Shown: positions 26,382 through 35,624, counted from the first letter of the stretch. The stretch: DNA of 64,000 nt from Pseudomonas sp. UYIF39 (GCF_029963765.1 NZ_JALBYU010000002.1:345035-409034); one strand, 5' to 3'. A program made the numbers and translations. Notes: generated by a model not told the origin, from the letters alone.

Positions 26382-26680
26382 TCAATCCTGCACAAACTTC
26401 GCACTGACATACGGCGAATAATCCGGCAGCAGCGTCTCGTGGCGAACGAGTCCAGCGTGACCTCGGCGAATTTGGCCCACTTCCGGGCCGCTATTAAAAC
26501 GACGCTAATCAATTTTTGGCCTGTGGTCTTCTCGTACAGTTCACCTGCCTGGGGGACTTTGCTGGGGTCGATGCCTGTTTGATAGCCGACCGTGAGGTTC
26601 GCCGCGAGAGCGTTCGAAGAAACTACTAGCGATACACAAACTGTAACAATTAGACTGGATAGTGCGCGTTTGGTCGTCAT
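26382..26680 (-). pseudogene. Decayed TauA-like taurine/sulfonate ABC binding protein
   Basis: The frame begins with an intact signal peptide (MTTKRALSSLIVTVCVSLVV, cleavage near NALA) and then NLTVGYQTGIDPSKVPQAG, strongly like the start of TauA-type taurine-binding proteins. At about residue 49 a frame change is needed: in the next frame the expected KID-W-RRFNSGPEV follows, with a TAG where the Trp codon should be. That same frame continues directly to a C-terminal-like HETLLPDYSPYVSAKF and a stop at 26382. So about 70% of the gene is missing through an internal deletion, plus a nonsense codon and a frameshift. A good AAAGG ribosome site remains. It lies near the porin and ssu genes. Confidence 0.7.
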
Positions 26681-26991
26681 GGCGCTGCCTTTCGATAGGG
26701 CTTGATTGCGAATTGCGTCAAAGCTAATCGATCTAAAAAAAGGCTCAAAAATACCGGTCAGAGCTAAATGCCTAAACAGTATGAAAAAGAGTTGGGTGAT
26801 TCTTTTTGGGTTTATGACGAGTTCATTACCCGGCAAGGAGCGAAGTCACGGGCGATTAGACCTTGGTCGTAGACACACATAGTTACGATTGACTTGTGAG
26901 TCACTGTCTGGCGCTAATCGCGGATCTTAGGATCCTGGGCATACGACCCAGGACCAGGAACACAAGAATTAGAAACGATAGGAGCGAAACA
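26681..26991. promoter_or_regulatory. Intergenic region between the TauA-like remnant and the first porin
   Basis: The left part should hold the old promoter of the remnant. A 34-codon frame at 26768-26872 (plus) starts MPKQYEKELGDSFWVYDEF; it has only a weak ribosome site and no known homologue, so I do not call it a gene. The right part (26906-26991) is the porin leader duplicated before the second porin. Confidence 0.4.
26906..26991 (+). promoter_or_regulatory. Leader of porin 1 with a hairpin (copy 1 of a duplicated leader)
   Basis: A stem TCCTGGG/CCCAGGA (26933-26939 with 26947-26953) is followed by AGAATTAGAAACGATAGGAG and the start codon. The same order, including AGGAGCGAAACA, occurs at 28586-28666. 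Confidence 0.6.
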
Positions 26992-28326
26992 ATGAACAAG
27001 TCCACCTTGGCCTTGGCTGTGGCCGTTGGGGTTTTGGCGCAGCAGGCAGGCGCCGCGGGTTTCATCGAAGACAGCAAGGCTTCCGTCAGTTCCCGCACCA
27101 TGTATTACAACAACGATAACCGAGAAGGCGGCGCGGATCAGAGAGAGACCGCTGAAGGCCTGAAATTCGACTATCTGTCCGGTTTTACCCAAGGCACTGT
27201 CGGCTTCGGTATCGACGCCCAAGCCCTCGTCGGTATCCATCTGGACGGCGGCAAAGGTCACCACCCAGCCAACAACAACACGTTCTTCCCAAGCGACTCC
27301 GATGGTTCGGCTGTGAACGAGTGGAGCCGCGCGGCGGCCAACGTCAAGGCCCGCTTCTCGAAGACCGAGGCCCACCTGGGTGGTGCTCTGCAGCCTAGCT
27401 TGCCGATTCTGGTAGCGAACGACAGCCGCCTGCTGCCACAGACCTTTGACGGTGGCACCATCACCTCGAAGGAAATCGACAATGTGACCTTCAACGCAGG
27501 TCAGCTGGAACACTCGGCGGGTCGCGCCTCGTCAAACTCCACCGGCCTGGCCGTGGCTGGCGGTACTCATGACAGCAACCAGTTCCGCTACGGCGGTGCT
27601 GACTGGAAGGTCACCAAGGACCTTACCCTGCAGTACTACCACTCGGATCTGAAGGACTACTACAAGCAGGACTTCTTCGGCTTGATCCACGTCTTCCCGA
27701 TCAACGCCAACCAGTCCTTCAAGACTGATATCCGCTATTTCGATAGCAGCTCCAACGGTAAGAACGGTGATGCGGGTTATCGTTTCAACAACAACAACGG
27801 TTACGCCAGCAAGCCGGGCGAGGTCGATAACAAGACCTGGAGCGCAATGTTCACCTACACCCTGGGTGGCAATGCGTTCTTGCTGGGCCATCAGCGCGTC
27901 AACGATGACGGCGGTTTCGTTTACCTGAACCAGGGCAACGTGGTTGATGGTAATGGCCATGCGGAAGCCAATGGTGGCGCGAGCTTCTACCTGTTCACCG
28001 ACTCCATGATCAATGGTTTCGTCCGTGCCGGTGAAAACACCACCTTCGGTCAGTACTCCTATGACTTCGCAGCGCTGGGTGTACCGGGCCTGAAAACCTC
28101 GATCGCCTACCTGCACGGCGATGACATCAAGGCAACGAACGGCAGTGGCCCTGATGCGTCCGAGTGGGAACGCGACATGCGGATCGACTACACCATCCAG
28201 CAGGGGTCCCTCAAAGGTTTCGGCGTGACGTTGCGTAACGGTGTCTACCGTGGCAGTGAAGTCAGCAACAACCCTGATGTTGACCAGACCCGTCTGATCT
28301 TCAACTACACCTACAGCTTCTTGTAA
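26992..28326 (+). CDS. OprD-family outer-membrane porin, copy 1 (444 aa)
   Basis: An 18-strand OprD-type channel for small solutes. The signal peptide MNKSTLALAVAVGVLAQQAG is cut before AGFIEDSKA. Mature motifs typical of the family include SGFTQGTVGFGIDAQALVG, PILVANDSRLLPQTFDGG, and alternating aromatic strands up to a C-terminal LIFNYTYSFL with terminal hydrophobic residues. ATG 26992 follows AGGAGCGAAACA. The next gene is a paralogue with a near-identical signal peptide and leader. Substrate is unknown; nearness to ssu genes suggests sulfonates, but that is only a contextual guess. A strong terminator follows. Confidence 0.9.
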   Translation: MNKSTLALAVAVGVLAQQAGAAGFIEDSKASVSSRTMYYNNDNREGGADQRETAEGLKFDYLSGFTQGTVGFGIDAQALVGIHLDGGKGHHPANNNTFFPSDSDGSAVNEWSRAAANVKARFSKTEAHLGGALQPSLPILVANDSRLLPQTFDGGTITSKEIDNVTFNAGQLEHSAGRASSNSTGLAVAGGTHDSNQFRYGGADWKVTKDLTLQYYHSDLKDYYKQDFFGLIHVFPINANQSFKTDIRYFDSSSNGKNGDAGYRFNNNNGYASKPGEVDNKTWSAMFTYTLGGNAFLLGHQRVNDDGGFVYLNQGNVVDGNGHAEANGGASFYLFTDSMINGFVRAGENTTFGQYSYDFAALGVPGLKTSIAYLHGDDIKATNGSGPDASEWERDMRIDYTIQQGSLKGFGVTLRNGVYRGSEVSNNPDVDQTRLIFNYTYSFL

Positions 28327-28335
28327 TAGCCGTCA

Positions 28336-28369
28336 GAAAAAGCCTCGCCCGTCGGCGAGGTTTTTTTTG
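28336..28369 (+). terminator. Rho-independent terminator of porin 1
   Basis: CCTCGCC, a CGTC loop, GGCGAGG, then eight Ts; A-run on the left. Confidence 0.92.
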
Positions 28370-28585
28370 TGTTTTTTTCAATATTCCAAATAGTTCTTGT
28401 TTGTTTGTTTTTTATTCTTTTTGGTTTTTAGGCCGAGCGCCTAAAGTGGGTGGCTTACGAGCCGATACCTTGTGCCCCGACTCGGAGTAATAGCGCGGAG
28501 CTATATTCCTTAATGGCATAAAAAATTATTAAGTAATTCTTTTTGTGTTTATTATGCGGGCCAAAATCACAGTGGCAGTCACACG
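28370..28585. other. T-rich intergenic stretch between the two porins
   Basis: The first 60 bases are strongly T-rich on the plus strand, unlike the GC-rich surroundings, and no coding frame fits. It probably contains the promoter of porin 2, but I cannot assign boxes with confidence. Confidence 0.5.
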
Positions 28586-28666
28586 GTCTGGCACTAACCG
28601 AGCATTTCAGGATCCAGGGCATTCGACCCAGGACCGCAAGAATTAGAAACGATAGGAGCGAAACAA
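28586..28666 (+). promoter_or_regulatory. Leader of porin 2 with a hairpin (copy 2 of a duplicated leader)
   Basis: Matches the leader at 26906-26991. The stem arms at 28613-28619 and 28627-28633 carry one mismatch relative to copy 1 (TCCAGGG against CCCAGGA), and the AGAATTAGAAACGATAGGAG stretch is unchanged. Confidence 0.6.
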
Positions 28667-30043
28667 ATGAACAAGTCCACCTTGGCCCTGGCTGTGGCCT
28701 TAGGGGTTTTGGCGCAGCAGGCAGGCGCCGCCGGTTTCATCGAAGACAGCAAAGCTACCTTGGGGCTGCGTAACTTCTATATCAATAACGATAACCGTGA
28801 CAGTGCTGCTGGCACTCCTGCCAACAAGGCTAACGGCGTTCAGAGCAAAAACGAAGAATGGGGTCAAGGCTTCGACCTGCGTTTCACCTCCGGCTACACC
28901 CAAGGCACCGTCGGCTTCGGTATCGATGCTATCGGCCTGCTGGGCGTGCGTCTGGATACGGGCGGTGGCACTAACGGCGCCACTTCGACTTCTTACGGCG
29001 GCACTGTTTTCCCAAGCAAGTCCAACGGCGAAGCAGTTGATAACTTCTCCAGCCTGGGCCTGACTGCCAAAGCCAAGATCTCCCAGACCGAACTGAAGTT
29101 GGGCACCCTGCAGCCAAAACTGCCGGTGATCGTGACCAACGATGGCCGTCTGCTGCCGCAAACCTTTCAAGGTGGCCAGATCACCTCGAACGAAATCAAA
29201 GACCTGACACTGGTCGGTGGTCAGATCGAGCACGCCAAAGGTCGTAACTCCAGCAACAACGAAGAGTTGTCGATTGCCGGTGCGAACTCTCCCACCGCTA
29301 CTGGCCGTGACAGCAACAAGTTCATTTACGGTGGTGGCGACTACAAAATCACCAAAGACCTGACTGCCCAGTACTATTACGGCAACCTGGAAGACTTCTA
29401 CAAGCAACACTTCCTGGGTCTGGTTCACAACTGGGCAATCGGTCCTGGTGTGTTGAAGTCTGACTTGCGTTACTTCAACAGCTCCGATGACGGTGCCAAC
29501 GGTCACGATTCGGCTTACTTCAGCTCCGGTAACTACCAAGGCTTCAAAGCAGGTAAAGGCAAGGTCGACAACAACTTGTACAGCGGCCTGTTCCTGTACT
29601 CCGTTGCCGGTCACACCTTCGGTGGTGGTTATCAGGTCAGCAATGGCAGCAGCGATTTCCCTTGGCTGAACCAGGGTGATGGCTCATCGGCTTACATTAT
29701 TACCGACTCGCAGATTGCCAAGTTCGCCCGTGCCGGCGAACGTACCTGGCAAGCTCGCTACTCGTATGACTTCGCCAAGGTTGGCTTGCCAGGCGCCACT
29801 GCCGGCATCGTTTACTTGCGCGGTGACAACATCGACACCATTAGCAGCTCCAGCACTGCCGTGGCCGGCTCCGGCCGTTCCGAATGGGAGCGCGACCTGA
29901 CCCTGGCGTACGTAGTCCAGGAAGGCCCACTGAAAAACCTGGGCCTCACGTGGAAAAACGCCATGTGGCGCAACGACGTCCCAGGCCAACGCGACCAGGA
30001 CGAAAACCGCCTGATCGTCAGCTACTCGATCCCGCTGTTGTAA
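28667..30043 (+). CDS. OprD-family outer-membrane porin, copy 2 (458 aa)
   Basis: Paralogue of the preceding porin. The signal peptide differs by one residue (MNKSTLALAVALGVLAQQAG), and the mature start AGFIEDSKA is kept. Shared motifs include YTQGTVGFGIDAIGLLG, LPVIVTNDGRLLPQTFQGG and YGGGDYKITKDLTAQYYYGN. The C-terminus ends in a strand closing LIVSYSIPLL. Loops diverge strongly from copy 1, suggesting a different solute. It lies upstream of lsfA-ssu but is separated from it by a terminator and about 290 bases, so it is not in that operon. OprE/OprQ-type is possible; I cannot tell. Confidence 0.9.
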   Translation: MNKSTLALAVALGVLAQQAGAAGFIEDSKATLGLRNFYINNDNRDSAAGTPANKANGVQSKNEEWGQGFDLRFTSGYTQGTVGFGIDAIGLLGVRLDTGGGTNGATSTSYGGTVFPSKSNGEAVDNFSSLGLTAKAKISQTELKLGTLQPKLPVIVTNDGRLLPQTFQGGQITSNEIKDLTLVGGQIEHAKGRNSSNNEELSIAGANSPTATGRDSNKFIYGGGDYKITKDLTAQYYYGNLEDFYKQHFLGLVHNWAIGPGVLKSDLRYFNSSDDGANGHDSAYFSSGNYQGFKAGKGKVDNNLYSGLFLYSVAGHTFGGGYQVSNGSSDFPWLNQGDGSSAYIITDSQIAKFARAGERTWQARYSYDFAKVGLPGATAGIVYLRGDNIDTISSSSTAVAGSGRSEWERDLTLAYVVQEGPLKNLGLTWKNAMWRNDVPGQRDQDENRLIVSYSIPLL

Positions 30044-30063
30044 TAGCGCTCGCGTAACCGCTG

Positions 30064-30104
30064 AAAAAAAGCCCCGCCTGGCATCTCGCCGGGCGGGGCT
30101 TTTG
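30064..30104 (+). terminator. Rho-independent terminator of porin 2
   Basis: A nine-base GC stem AGCCCCGCC/GGCGGGGCT is flanked by an A-run and TTTT. Confidence 0.9.
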
Positions 30105-30120
30105 CGTTTTCAAGTCAGGC

Positions 30121-30225
30121 TCACCCCCGTAAACCCTCCTCGACATTTCCCTCTTTGTGCAGCAACTCAAGGCCTTCTCGAACCTTGTGGGCGATCATCG
30201 TCCTGACCGTTGCCGAGGTCCAGTG
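30121..30225 (-). pseudogene. Possible C-terminal gene remnant (about 34 codons)
   Basis: On the minus strand the frame reads HWTSATVRTMIAHKVREGLE (plus a short LLHKEGNVEEGLRG tail) to a TGA at 30121. The residues look protein-like and the frame is closed upstream by TAA with no start or ribosome site. I do not recognise the parent gene. Confidence 0.3.
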
Positions 30226-30238
30226 AACACATTTTTAA

Positions 30239-30287
30239 TATTCATTTAAGATCTAAAAAGATCGATATTTATTCTTTTTAATGAATA
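30239..30287. promoter_or_regulatory. A/T-rich inverted repeat upstream of lsfA
   Basis: TATTCATT and AATGAATA form perfect eight-base arms 33 bases apart, with GATC repeats between, 51 bases before the lsfA ATG. AT-rich dyads upstream of sulfur-starvation genes can bind LysR-type regulators such as CysB; that is an inference. Confidence 0.35.
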
Positions 30288-30337
30288 AGAAAGACAGGCA
30301 CAGTTGACCTCAATAAGCACTCACCAGGAGCAGCACC

Positions 30338-30976
30338 ATGAGCCTCAGACTGGGCGATATCGCCCCCGACTTTGAACAGGATTCCAGCGCCGGCACTCTC
30401 CGTTTCCACGAATGGCTGGGCGATAGCTGGGGTGTGCTGTTTTCCCATCCGGCGGACTTCACCCCGGTGTGCACCACCGAGTTGGGCTTCACCGCCAAGC
30501 TCAAGGACGAGTTTGCCCGACGTGGTGTGAAAGCCATTGCCCTGTCCGTGGACCCGGTGGACTCGCACCACAAGTGGATCGAAGACATCAACGAAACCCA
30601 GAACACCCTCGTCAACTTCCCCATCCTTGCCGACGCCGACCGCAAGGTCTCGGACCTCTACGACCTGATCCATCCCAACGCCAACGACACCCTGACCGTG
30701 CGTTCGCTGTTCGTGATCGACCCGAACAAAAAGGTTCGGCTGACCATCACCTACCCGGCGAGCACCGGCCGTAACTTCCATGAAATTCTGCGAGTGATCG
30801 ACTCGCTGCAACTCACCGACAACTACAAGGTGGCCACCCCGGCCAACTGGCAGGACGGTGATGAAGTGGTGATCGTGCCGTCGCTCAAGGACGAAGACGA
30901 AATCAAGAAACGCTTTCCCAAGGGCTATCGCGCGGTGAAACCGTACCTGCGTCTGACGCCACAACCGAATCGTTGA
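30338..30976 (+). CDS. lsfA: 1-Cys peroxiredoxin LsfA (212 aa)
   Basis: A Prx6-type thiol peroxidase. The peroxidatic cysteine is Cys45 in HPADFTPVCTTELGF, and there is no second cysteine anywhere in the chain, so it is a true 1-Cys enzyme that must be recycled by an outside reductant. The C-terminal Prx6 extension (YKVATPANWQDGDEVVIVPS) is present. LsfA was first described in P. putida as a sulfate-starvation-induced protein, and here it lies upstream of ssuEADCBF. A strong terminator at 31004 separates it from ssuE, so it has its own transcript. Confidence 0.93.
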   Translation: MSLRLGDIAPDFEQDSSAGTLRFHEWLGDSWGVLFSHPADFTPVCTTELGFTAKLKDEFARRGVKAIALSVDPVDSHHKWIEDINETQNTLVNFPILADADRKVSDLYDLIHPNANDTLTVRSLFVIDPNKKVRLTITYPASTGRNFHEILRVIDSLQLTDNYKVATPANWQDGDEVVIVPSLKDEDEIKKRFPKGYRAVKPYLRLTPQPNR

Positions 30977-31003
30977 AGTTCAAAAGATCGCAGCAGGGGA
31001 TTT

Positions 31004-31031
31004 CAGGCCGTTTCGACGGCCTGTTTTTTTG
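31004..31031 (+). terminator. Rho-independent terminator of lsfA
   Basis: CAGGCCG, a TTTCGA loop, CGGCCTG, then TTTTTTT. It separates lsfA from ssuE. Confidence 0.92.
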
Positions 31032-31180
31032 CCTGGAATAGTTGATTTTTTATAGCTCTAAATTGCATAACCAAATGAATAAATATGATTTATAGATATA
31101 ACAATCACCTGTTAAGGTCACTTCCATCAAAGCGAGATCGCAAACCGCGAATCGCCAACACCGTTCAAGGAATCCTCTGA

Positions 31181-31774
31181 ATGCTGGTCGTCTCACTCGG
31201 TGGCAGTCCCAGCCAACGCTCCCGTTCCGGGGTGCTGCTGGAGCGCTCCCAACGCTGGTTGCAGGAGCAAGGTGTGGAAGTGGTGAGTTACCAGGTACGG
31301 GACTTCCCGGCCGAAGACTTGCTGCATGCACGCTTCGACAGCCCGAAGGTGATCGACCTGCTGCAGCAGATTGAAAACGCCGATGGCCTGCTGATTGCGA
31401 CGCCGGTGTACAAGGCATCGTTCTCCGGCGCCTTGAAGACCGTGCTGGACCTACTGCCCGAGCGTGCCCTGGCCCACAAGGTGGTTTTGCCAATGGCCAC
31501 TGGCGGCAGTATCGCTCACATGTTGGCGGTGGATTACGCGCTCAAGCCGGTGCTGTCGGCGTTGAAAGCCCAGGAAATGCTCCACGGGATTTTCGCCGTG
31601 GACAGCCAGATCGCTTACGGCGAAGGCAGCACCCAGGCGCAGTTGGCGCCGGAGCTGGAAGAGCGACTGAATGAATCACTGGAGCTGTTTTTCAGCGCCA
31701 TGGCGAGGCGGCCCAAGCCGATCGATCCGAACCTGTTGAATGAACGTTTGTTGAGTGCTCGCTGGAGCATTTAA
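31181..31774 (+). CDS. ssuE: NADPH-dependent FMN reductase SsuE (197 aa)
   Basis: Supplies FMNH2 to the monooxygenase SsuD. The flavodoxin-like fold starts [17 protein letters not shown], the FMN phosphate loop, and continues with [18 protein letters not shown] near residue 70 and [16 protein letters not shown]. Length is typical for SsuE. AAGGA precedes the ATG. It is the first gene of ssuEADCBF; the 150-base upstream region is AT-rich (31031-31115), contrasting with the surrounding sequence and suitable for a sulfur-starvation promoter. Confidence 0.93.
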   Translation: MLVVSLGGSPSQRSRSGVLLERSQRWLQEQGVEVVSYQVRDFPAEDLLHARFDSPKVIDLLQQIENADGLLIATPVYKASFSGALKTVLDLLPERALAHKVVLPMATGGSIAHMLAVDYALKPVLSALKAQEMLHGIFAVDSQIAYGEGSTQAQLAPELEERLNESLELFFSAMARRPKPIDPNLLNERLLSARWSI

Positions 31775-31875
31775 GCCAGCACTTAAGCCACACCTGAAAT
31801 TGATGTACTGGCCTTACTCGCCCGCTAACGGGCAAGCAGGTGCAGCCAAAACCCAACTGCAAAAAGGAGAGCGCC

Positions 31876-32856
31876 ATGCGCACTGTCATTTTGCGTCGTG
31901 GTCTGGTCGCTCTGTTTGCTGCGGCTGTAACCTTCGGCGCCATTACTCAAGCTCAAGCGCTTTCTTCCCATGAAGGCGTCCTGCGAATCGGTTATCAAAA
32001 GTACGGCACCCTGGTGCTGCTCAAAGCCAAAGGCACCCTGGAAAAACGCCTCGCCGCCCAAGGCGTGGACGTTCAATGGACTGAATTCCCCGGCGGCCCG
32101 CAACTGCTCGAAGGGCTGAACGTCGGTTCCATCGACTTCGGTGTTACGGGTGAAACCCCACCGGTATTCGCTCAAGCAGCCGGTGCCGATCTGCTCTACG
32201 TCGCCTACGAACCGCCAGCGCCGCACAGCGAAGCGATCCTGGTGCCGAAGGACTCGGCGATCAAATCGGTGCAGGACCTCAAGGGCAAGAAAGTCGTCCT
32301 GAACAAAGGCTCCAACGTTCACTACCTGTTGGTCCGCGCACTGGAAGACGCCGGCCTCAAATACACCGACATCCAGACCGTATTCCTGCCGCCGGCCGAT
32401 GCCCGCGCTGCGTTCGAACGTGGCAGCGTTGATGCCTGGGTGATCTGGGACCCGTACCAGGCCGCCGCTGAACAACAGTTGCAGGCACGCACCCTGCGTG
32501 ATGGCCAAGGCATCGTCGACAACCATCAGTTCTACCTCGCGGCCAAGCCCTATGCGCAGAAAAATCCCGAGGTGATCAAGACCCTCGTGGAAGAAGTGCG
32601 CGCGGTCGGCGAATGGTCCAAGGCCAATCCCGAAGACGTGACCAAACAAGTCTCGCCACTGCTCGGCCTGCCGGCGGACATCACCCTGACCTCGATGAAA
32701 CGCCAAGGCTACGGCGCGTTGTTCCTCACGCCTGAAGTGGTCGCCGCGCAACAGAAAATCGCCGACAGCTTCTACCAGCTCAAGCTGATTCCAAAGCCGC
32801 TGAGCATCAAAGACGTGATCTGGACGCCACCGGCGGCCGTTGCCAAAGCTCAGTAA
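31876..32856 (+). CDS. ssuA: Aliphatic sulfonate ABC transporter binding protein SsuA (326 aa)
   Basis: Periplasmic sulfonate-binding protein. A 29-residue signal peptide (MRTVILRRGLVALFAAAVTF, cleaved after QAQA) precedes LSSHEGVLRIGYQKYGTLVL. Further family features are WTEFPGGPQLLEGLNVGSID, FGVTGETPPVFAQAAG and AWVIWDPYQAAAEQQ. The ATG at 31876 has AAGGAGA upstream. It lies between ssuE and ssuD, the Pseudomonas order, and delivers alkanesulfonates to the SsuC/SsuB membrane complex. Confidence 0.93.
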   Translation: MRTVILRRGLVALFAAAVTFGAITQAQALSSHEGVLRIGYQKYGTLVLLKAKGTLEKRLAAQGVDVQWTEFPGGPQLLEGLNVGSIDFGVTGETPPVFAQAAGADLLYVAYEPPAPHSEAILVPKDSAIKSVQDLKGKKVVLNKGSNVHYLLVRALEDAGLKYTDIQTVFLPPADARAAFERGSVDAWVIWDPYQAAAEQQLQARTLRDGQGIVDNHQFYLAAKPYAQKNPEVIKTLVEEVRAVGEWSKANPEDVTKQVSPLLGLPADITLTSMKRQGYGALFLTPEVVAAQQKIADSFYQLKLIPKPLSIKDVIWTPPAAVAKAQ

Positions 32857-32881
32857 TTCGAATCCCTAAGGAGACCACTCC

Positions 32882-34030
32882 ATGAGCCTCAATATTTTCT
32901 GGTTCCTGCCTACCCACGGCGACGGCCATTACCTTGGCACCGCTGAAGGCGCTCGCGCCGTCGACCACGGTTATCTGCAACAAGTCGCGCAAGCGGCGGA
33001 TCGTCTGGGCTTCGGCGGGGTGCTGATTCCTACGGGTCGCTCTTGCGAAGATTCGTGGCTGGTGGCCGCGTCGCTGATCCCGGTGACCCAGCGTTTGAAA
33101 TTCCTCGTCGCCCTGCGCCCCGGGATCATTTCCCCGACGGTGGCAGCTCGTCAGGCCGCGACGCTGGATCGCCTGTCCGGCGGTCGTGCGTTGTTCAATC
33201 TGGTAACCGGCGGTGATCCGGAAGAGCTGGCCGGCGACGGTTTGTTCCTGACTCACGAAGAGCGCTATCAAGCCTCGGTGGAATTCACCCGCATCTGGCG
33301 CCGCCTGCTGGAAGGCGAAACCGTCGATTACGACGGTCAGCACATCAGCGTGAAGGGCGCCAAATTGCTCTACCCGCCGATCCAGCAACCGCGTCCGCCA
33401 CTGTACTTCGGCGGTTCTTCGGAAGCGGCGCAAGACCTCGCGGCAGAGCAGGTCGAAATGGTCCTGACCTGGGGCGAACCACCGGCCGCCGTTGCCGAGA
33501 AGATCGAACAAGTACGCGCTAAAGCCGCAAAGCTCGGTCGTACCGTTCGCTTCGGCATTCGTTTGCATGTGATCGTTCGTGAAACCAATGCCGAAGCCTT
33601 GCAAGCGGCGGATCGGTTGATCTCTCATCTGGACGACGAAACCATCTCCCGTGCCCAAGCCTCGCTGGCGCGCTTCGATTCCGTTGGTCAGCAACGCATG
33701 GCCGCGCTGCATGGCGGCAGCCGTGACAACCTGGAAGTCAGCCCCAACCTGTGGGCCGGTGTCGGCCTGGTGCGCGGCGGGGCCGGTACAGCATTAGTGG
33801 GCGATGGTCCGACCGTGGCCGCTCGCGTGAAGGAATACGCGGACCTGGGCATCGACACGTTCATCTTCTCCGGTTACCCACACCTGGAAGAGTCGTATCG
33901 CGTCGCCGAATTGCTGTTCCCGCACCTCGATATCGAGCGTCCGGAATTGCCGAAAAGCGCCGGTTACGTCAGCCCGTTTGGTGAGATGGTCGCCAACGAC
34001 ATTCTTCCCAAAGCCGCGTCGCAGAGCTGA
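32882..34030 (+). CDS. ssuD: FMNH2-dependent alkanesulfonate monooxygenase SsuD (382 aa)
   Basis: Cleaves the C-S bond of alkanesulfonates with O2 and FMNH2, releasing sulfite. It is a bacterial luciferase-like TIM barrel starting [19 protein letters not shown], with [17 protein letters not shown] near residue 41, [17 protein letters not shown] near residue 107, and a C-terminal [20 protein letters not shown]. Length matches known SsuD. CTAAGGAGACC precedes the ATG. The gene is followed closely by ssuC. Confidence 0.95.
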   Translation: MSLNIFWFLPTHGDGHYLGTAEGARAVDHGYLQQVAQAADRLGFGGVLIPTGRSCEDSWLVAASLIPVTQRLKFLVALRPGIISPTVAARQAATLDRLSGGRALFNLVTGGDPEELAGDGLFLTHEERYQASVEFTRIWRRLLEGETVDYDGQHISVKGAKLLYPPIQQPRPPLYFGGSSEAAQDLAAEQVEMVLTWGEPPAAVAEKIEQVRAKAAKLGRTVRFGIRLHVIVRETNAEALQAADRLISHLDDETISRAQASLARFDSVGQQRMAALHGGSRDNLEVSPNLWAGVGLVRGGAGTALVGDGPTVAARVKEYADLGIDTFIFSGYPHLEESYRVAELLFPHLDIERPELPKSAGYVSPFGEMVANDILPKAASQS

Positions 34031-34038
34031 GGCGCGCC

Positions 34039-34821
34039 ATGAAGAAACTTCTCCATAACCTTGCGCCCTGGGCGTTGCCGGTGTTGCTGCTGGCGGTGTG
34101 GCAGTTGTCGGTGTCGGCGGGCTGGTTGTCGACACGGATTCTGCCGGCGCCAATCGCCGTCATCGAAGCCGGCGTCAGCCTGGTGCGCAGCGGTGAAATC
34201 TGGACGCACCTGGCGATCAGCGGCTGGCGCGCGGCGCTGGGCTTCACCATCGGCGGCAGCATCGGTCTGACCCTGGGTTTCATCACTGGCCTGTCGAAAT
34301 GGGGCGAACGCCTGCTCGACAGCTCGGTGCAGATGATCCGCAACGTGCCGCACCTGGCGCTGATTCCGCTGGTGATCCTGTGGTTCGGCATCGATGAGTC
34401 GGCGAAGATTTTCCTGGTGGCGTTGGGCACGTTGTTCCCGATCTACCTCAACACTTATCACGGCATCCGTAACGTCGATCCGGCGCTGGTGGAAATGTCC
34501 CGCAGTTATGGCTTGTCCGGTTTCAGCCTGTTCCGACAGGTGATCCTGCCGGGTGCGCTGCCTTCGATTCTGGTCGGCGTGCGTTTCGCGCTGGGCTTCA
34601 TGTGGCTGACGTTGATCGTCGCAGAGACCATTTCCGCCAGCTCCGGCATCGGCTACCTGGCGATGAATGCCCGGGAGTTCTTGCAGACCGACGTGGTGGT
34701 ATTGGCGATTCTTTTGTACGCCGTGCTCGGCAAACTCGCCGACCTCGCGGCCCGTGGACTAGAACGCGTGTGGCTGCGCTGGCACCCGGCCTATCAGGTT
34801 GTTAAAGGAGGTGCGGCATGA
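34039..34821 (+). CDS. ssuC: Alkanesulfonate ABC transporter permease SsuC (260 aa)
   Basis: Inner-membrane permease with about six helices. The EAA loop region shows [20 protein letters not shown] followed by [11 protein letters not shown], and the C-terminal half has [19 protein letters not shown]. Begins eight bases after ssuD and overlaps ssuB by four bases (ATGA), a sign of translational coupling with its ATPase. Length typical. Confidence 0.93.
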   Translation: MKKLLHNLAPWALPVLLLAVWQLSVSAGWLSTRILPAPIAVIEAGVSLVRSGEIWTHLAISGWRAALGFTIGGSIGLTLGFITGLSKWGERLLDSSVQMIRNVPHLALIPLVILWFGIDESAKIFLVALGTLFPIYLNTYHGIRNVDPALVEMSRSYGLSGFSLFRQVILPGALPSILVGVRFALGFMWLTLIVAETISASSGIGYLAMNAREFLQTDVVVLAILLYAVLGKLADLAARGLERVWLRWHPAYQVVKGGAA

Positions 34822-35624
34822 CGGCTCAACAACCTCCACGCCTGCTGCGCGGAATTCCGCTGGCGGTGCGCAAACTGCAAAAAACCTTTGGCTCGCGGCA
34901 GGTGTTGCGCGAGATCGATCTGCACATCCCTGCCGGTCAGTTTGTCGCCGTGGTCGGTCGTAGCGGTTGCGGCAAAAGTACCTTGCTGCGCTTGCTCGCC
35001 GGTCTCGACAAACCTACGGGCGGCGAATTGCTCGCGGGTTCTGCGCCGCTCAGTGAGGCGCTGGAAGACACCCGATTGATGTTCCAGGAAGCGCGTTTAC
35101 TGCCCTGGAAAAAGGTCATCGACAACGTCGGCCTCGGGCTCAAGGGCAACTGGCGTCCGCAAGCGCTGGAAGCGTTGGAGGCGGTTGGCCTGGCCGACCG
35201 CGCCAATGAATGGCCAGCGGCCTTGTCCGGTGGGCAGAAGCAACGCGTGGCCCTGGCTCGCGCGCTGATCCATCAACCGCGTTTGCTGTTGCTGGACGAA
35301 CCGCTGGGTGCGCTGGATGCACTGACCCGAATTGAAATGCAGCAACTGATCGAACGGCTCTGGCAGAAGCACGGTTTCACCGTGCTGCTGGTCACCCACG
35401 ATGTCAGTGAAGCGGTGGCGATTGCCGATCGGGTGATCCTGATCGAAGAGGGCGAAGTCGGCCTCGACCTGCACGTTGAGCTGCCGCGCCCTCGGGTTCG
35501 CGGCTCCCATCGACTGGCGGCGCTGGAAACCGAAGTCCTCAATCGCGTGCTGGCGTTGCCCGGCGAACCACCGGCACCGGAACCTGTTTCACCATTGCCT
35601 ACGCAATTGCGCTGGGCTCAATAA
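34818..35624 (+). CDS. ssuB: Alkanesulfonate ABC transporter ATPase SsuB (268 aa)
   Basis: Cytoplasmic ATPase. Walker A is [18 protein letters not shown] near residue 51, the ABC signature is [16 protein letters not shown], Walker B is [15 protein letters not shown], and the H-loop is [11 protein letters not shown]. The short Pro-rich C-terminus after about residue 245 is species-variable. Coupled to ssuC by a four-base overlap. Powers sulfonate import. Confidence 0.95.
   Translation: MTAQQPPRLLRGIPLAVRKLQKTFGSRQVLREIDLHIPAGQFVAVVGRSGCGKSTLLRLLAGLDKPTGGELLAGSAPLSEALEDTRLMFQEARLLPWKKVIDNVGLGLKGNWRPQALEALEAVGLADRANEWPAALSGGQKQRVALARALIHQPRLLLLDEPLGALDALTRIEMQQLIERLWQKHGFTVLLVTHDVSEAVAIADRVILIEEGEVGLDLHVELPRPRVRGSHRLAALETEVLNRVLALPGEPPAPEPVSPLPTQLRWAQ

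Noticed and set aside
31031..31115. AT-rich stretch before ssuE as an attachment site or island edge
   Set aside because: No flanking direct repeats, integrase or tRNA; a promoter region is the simpler reading.
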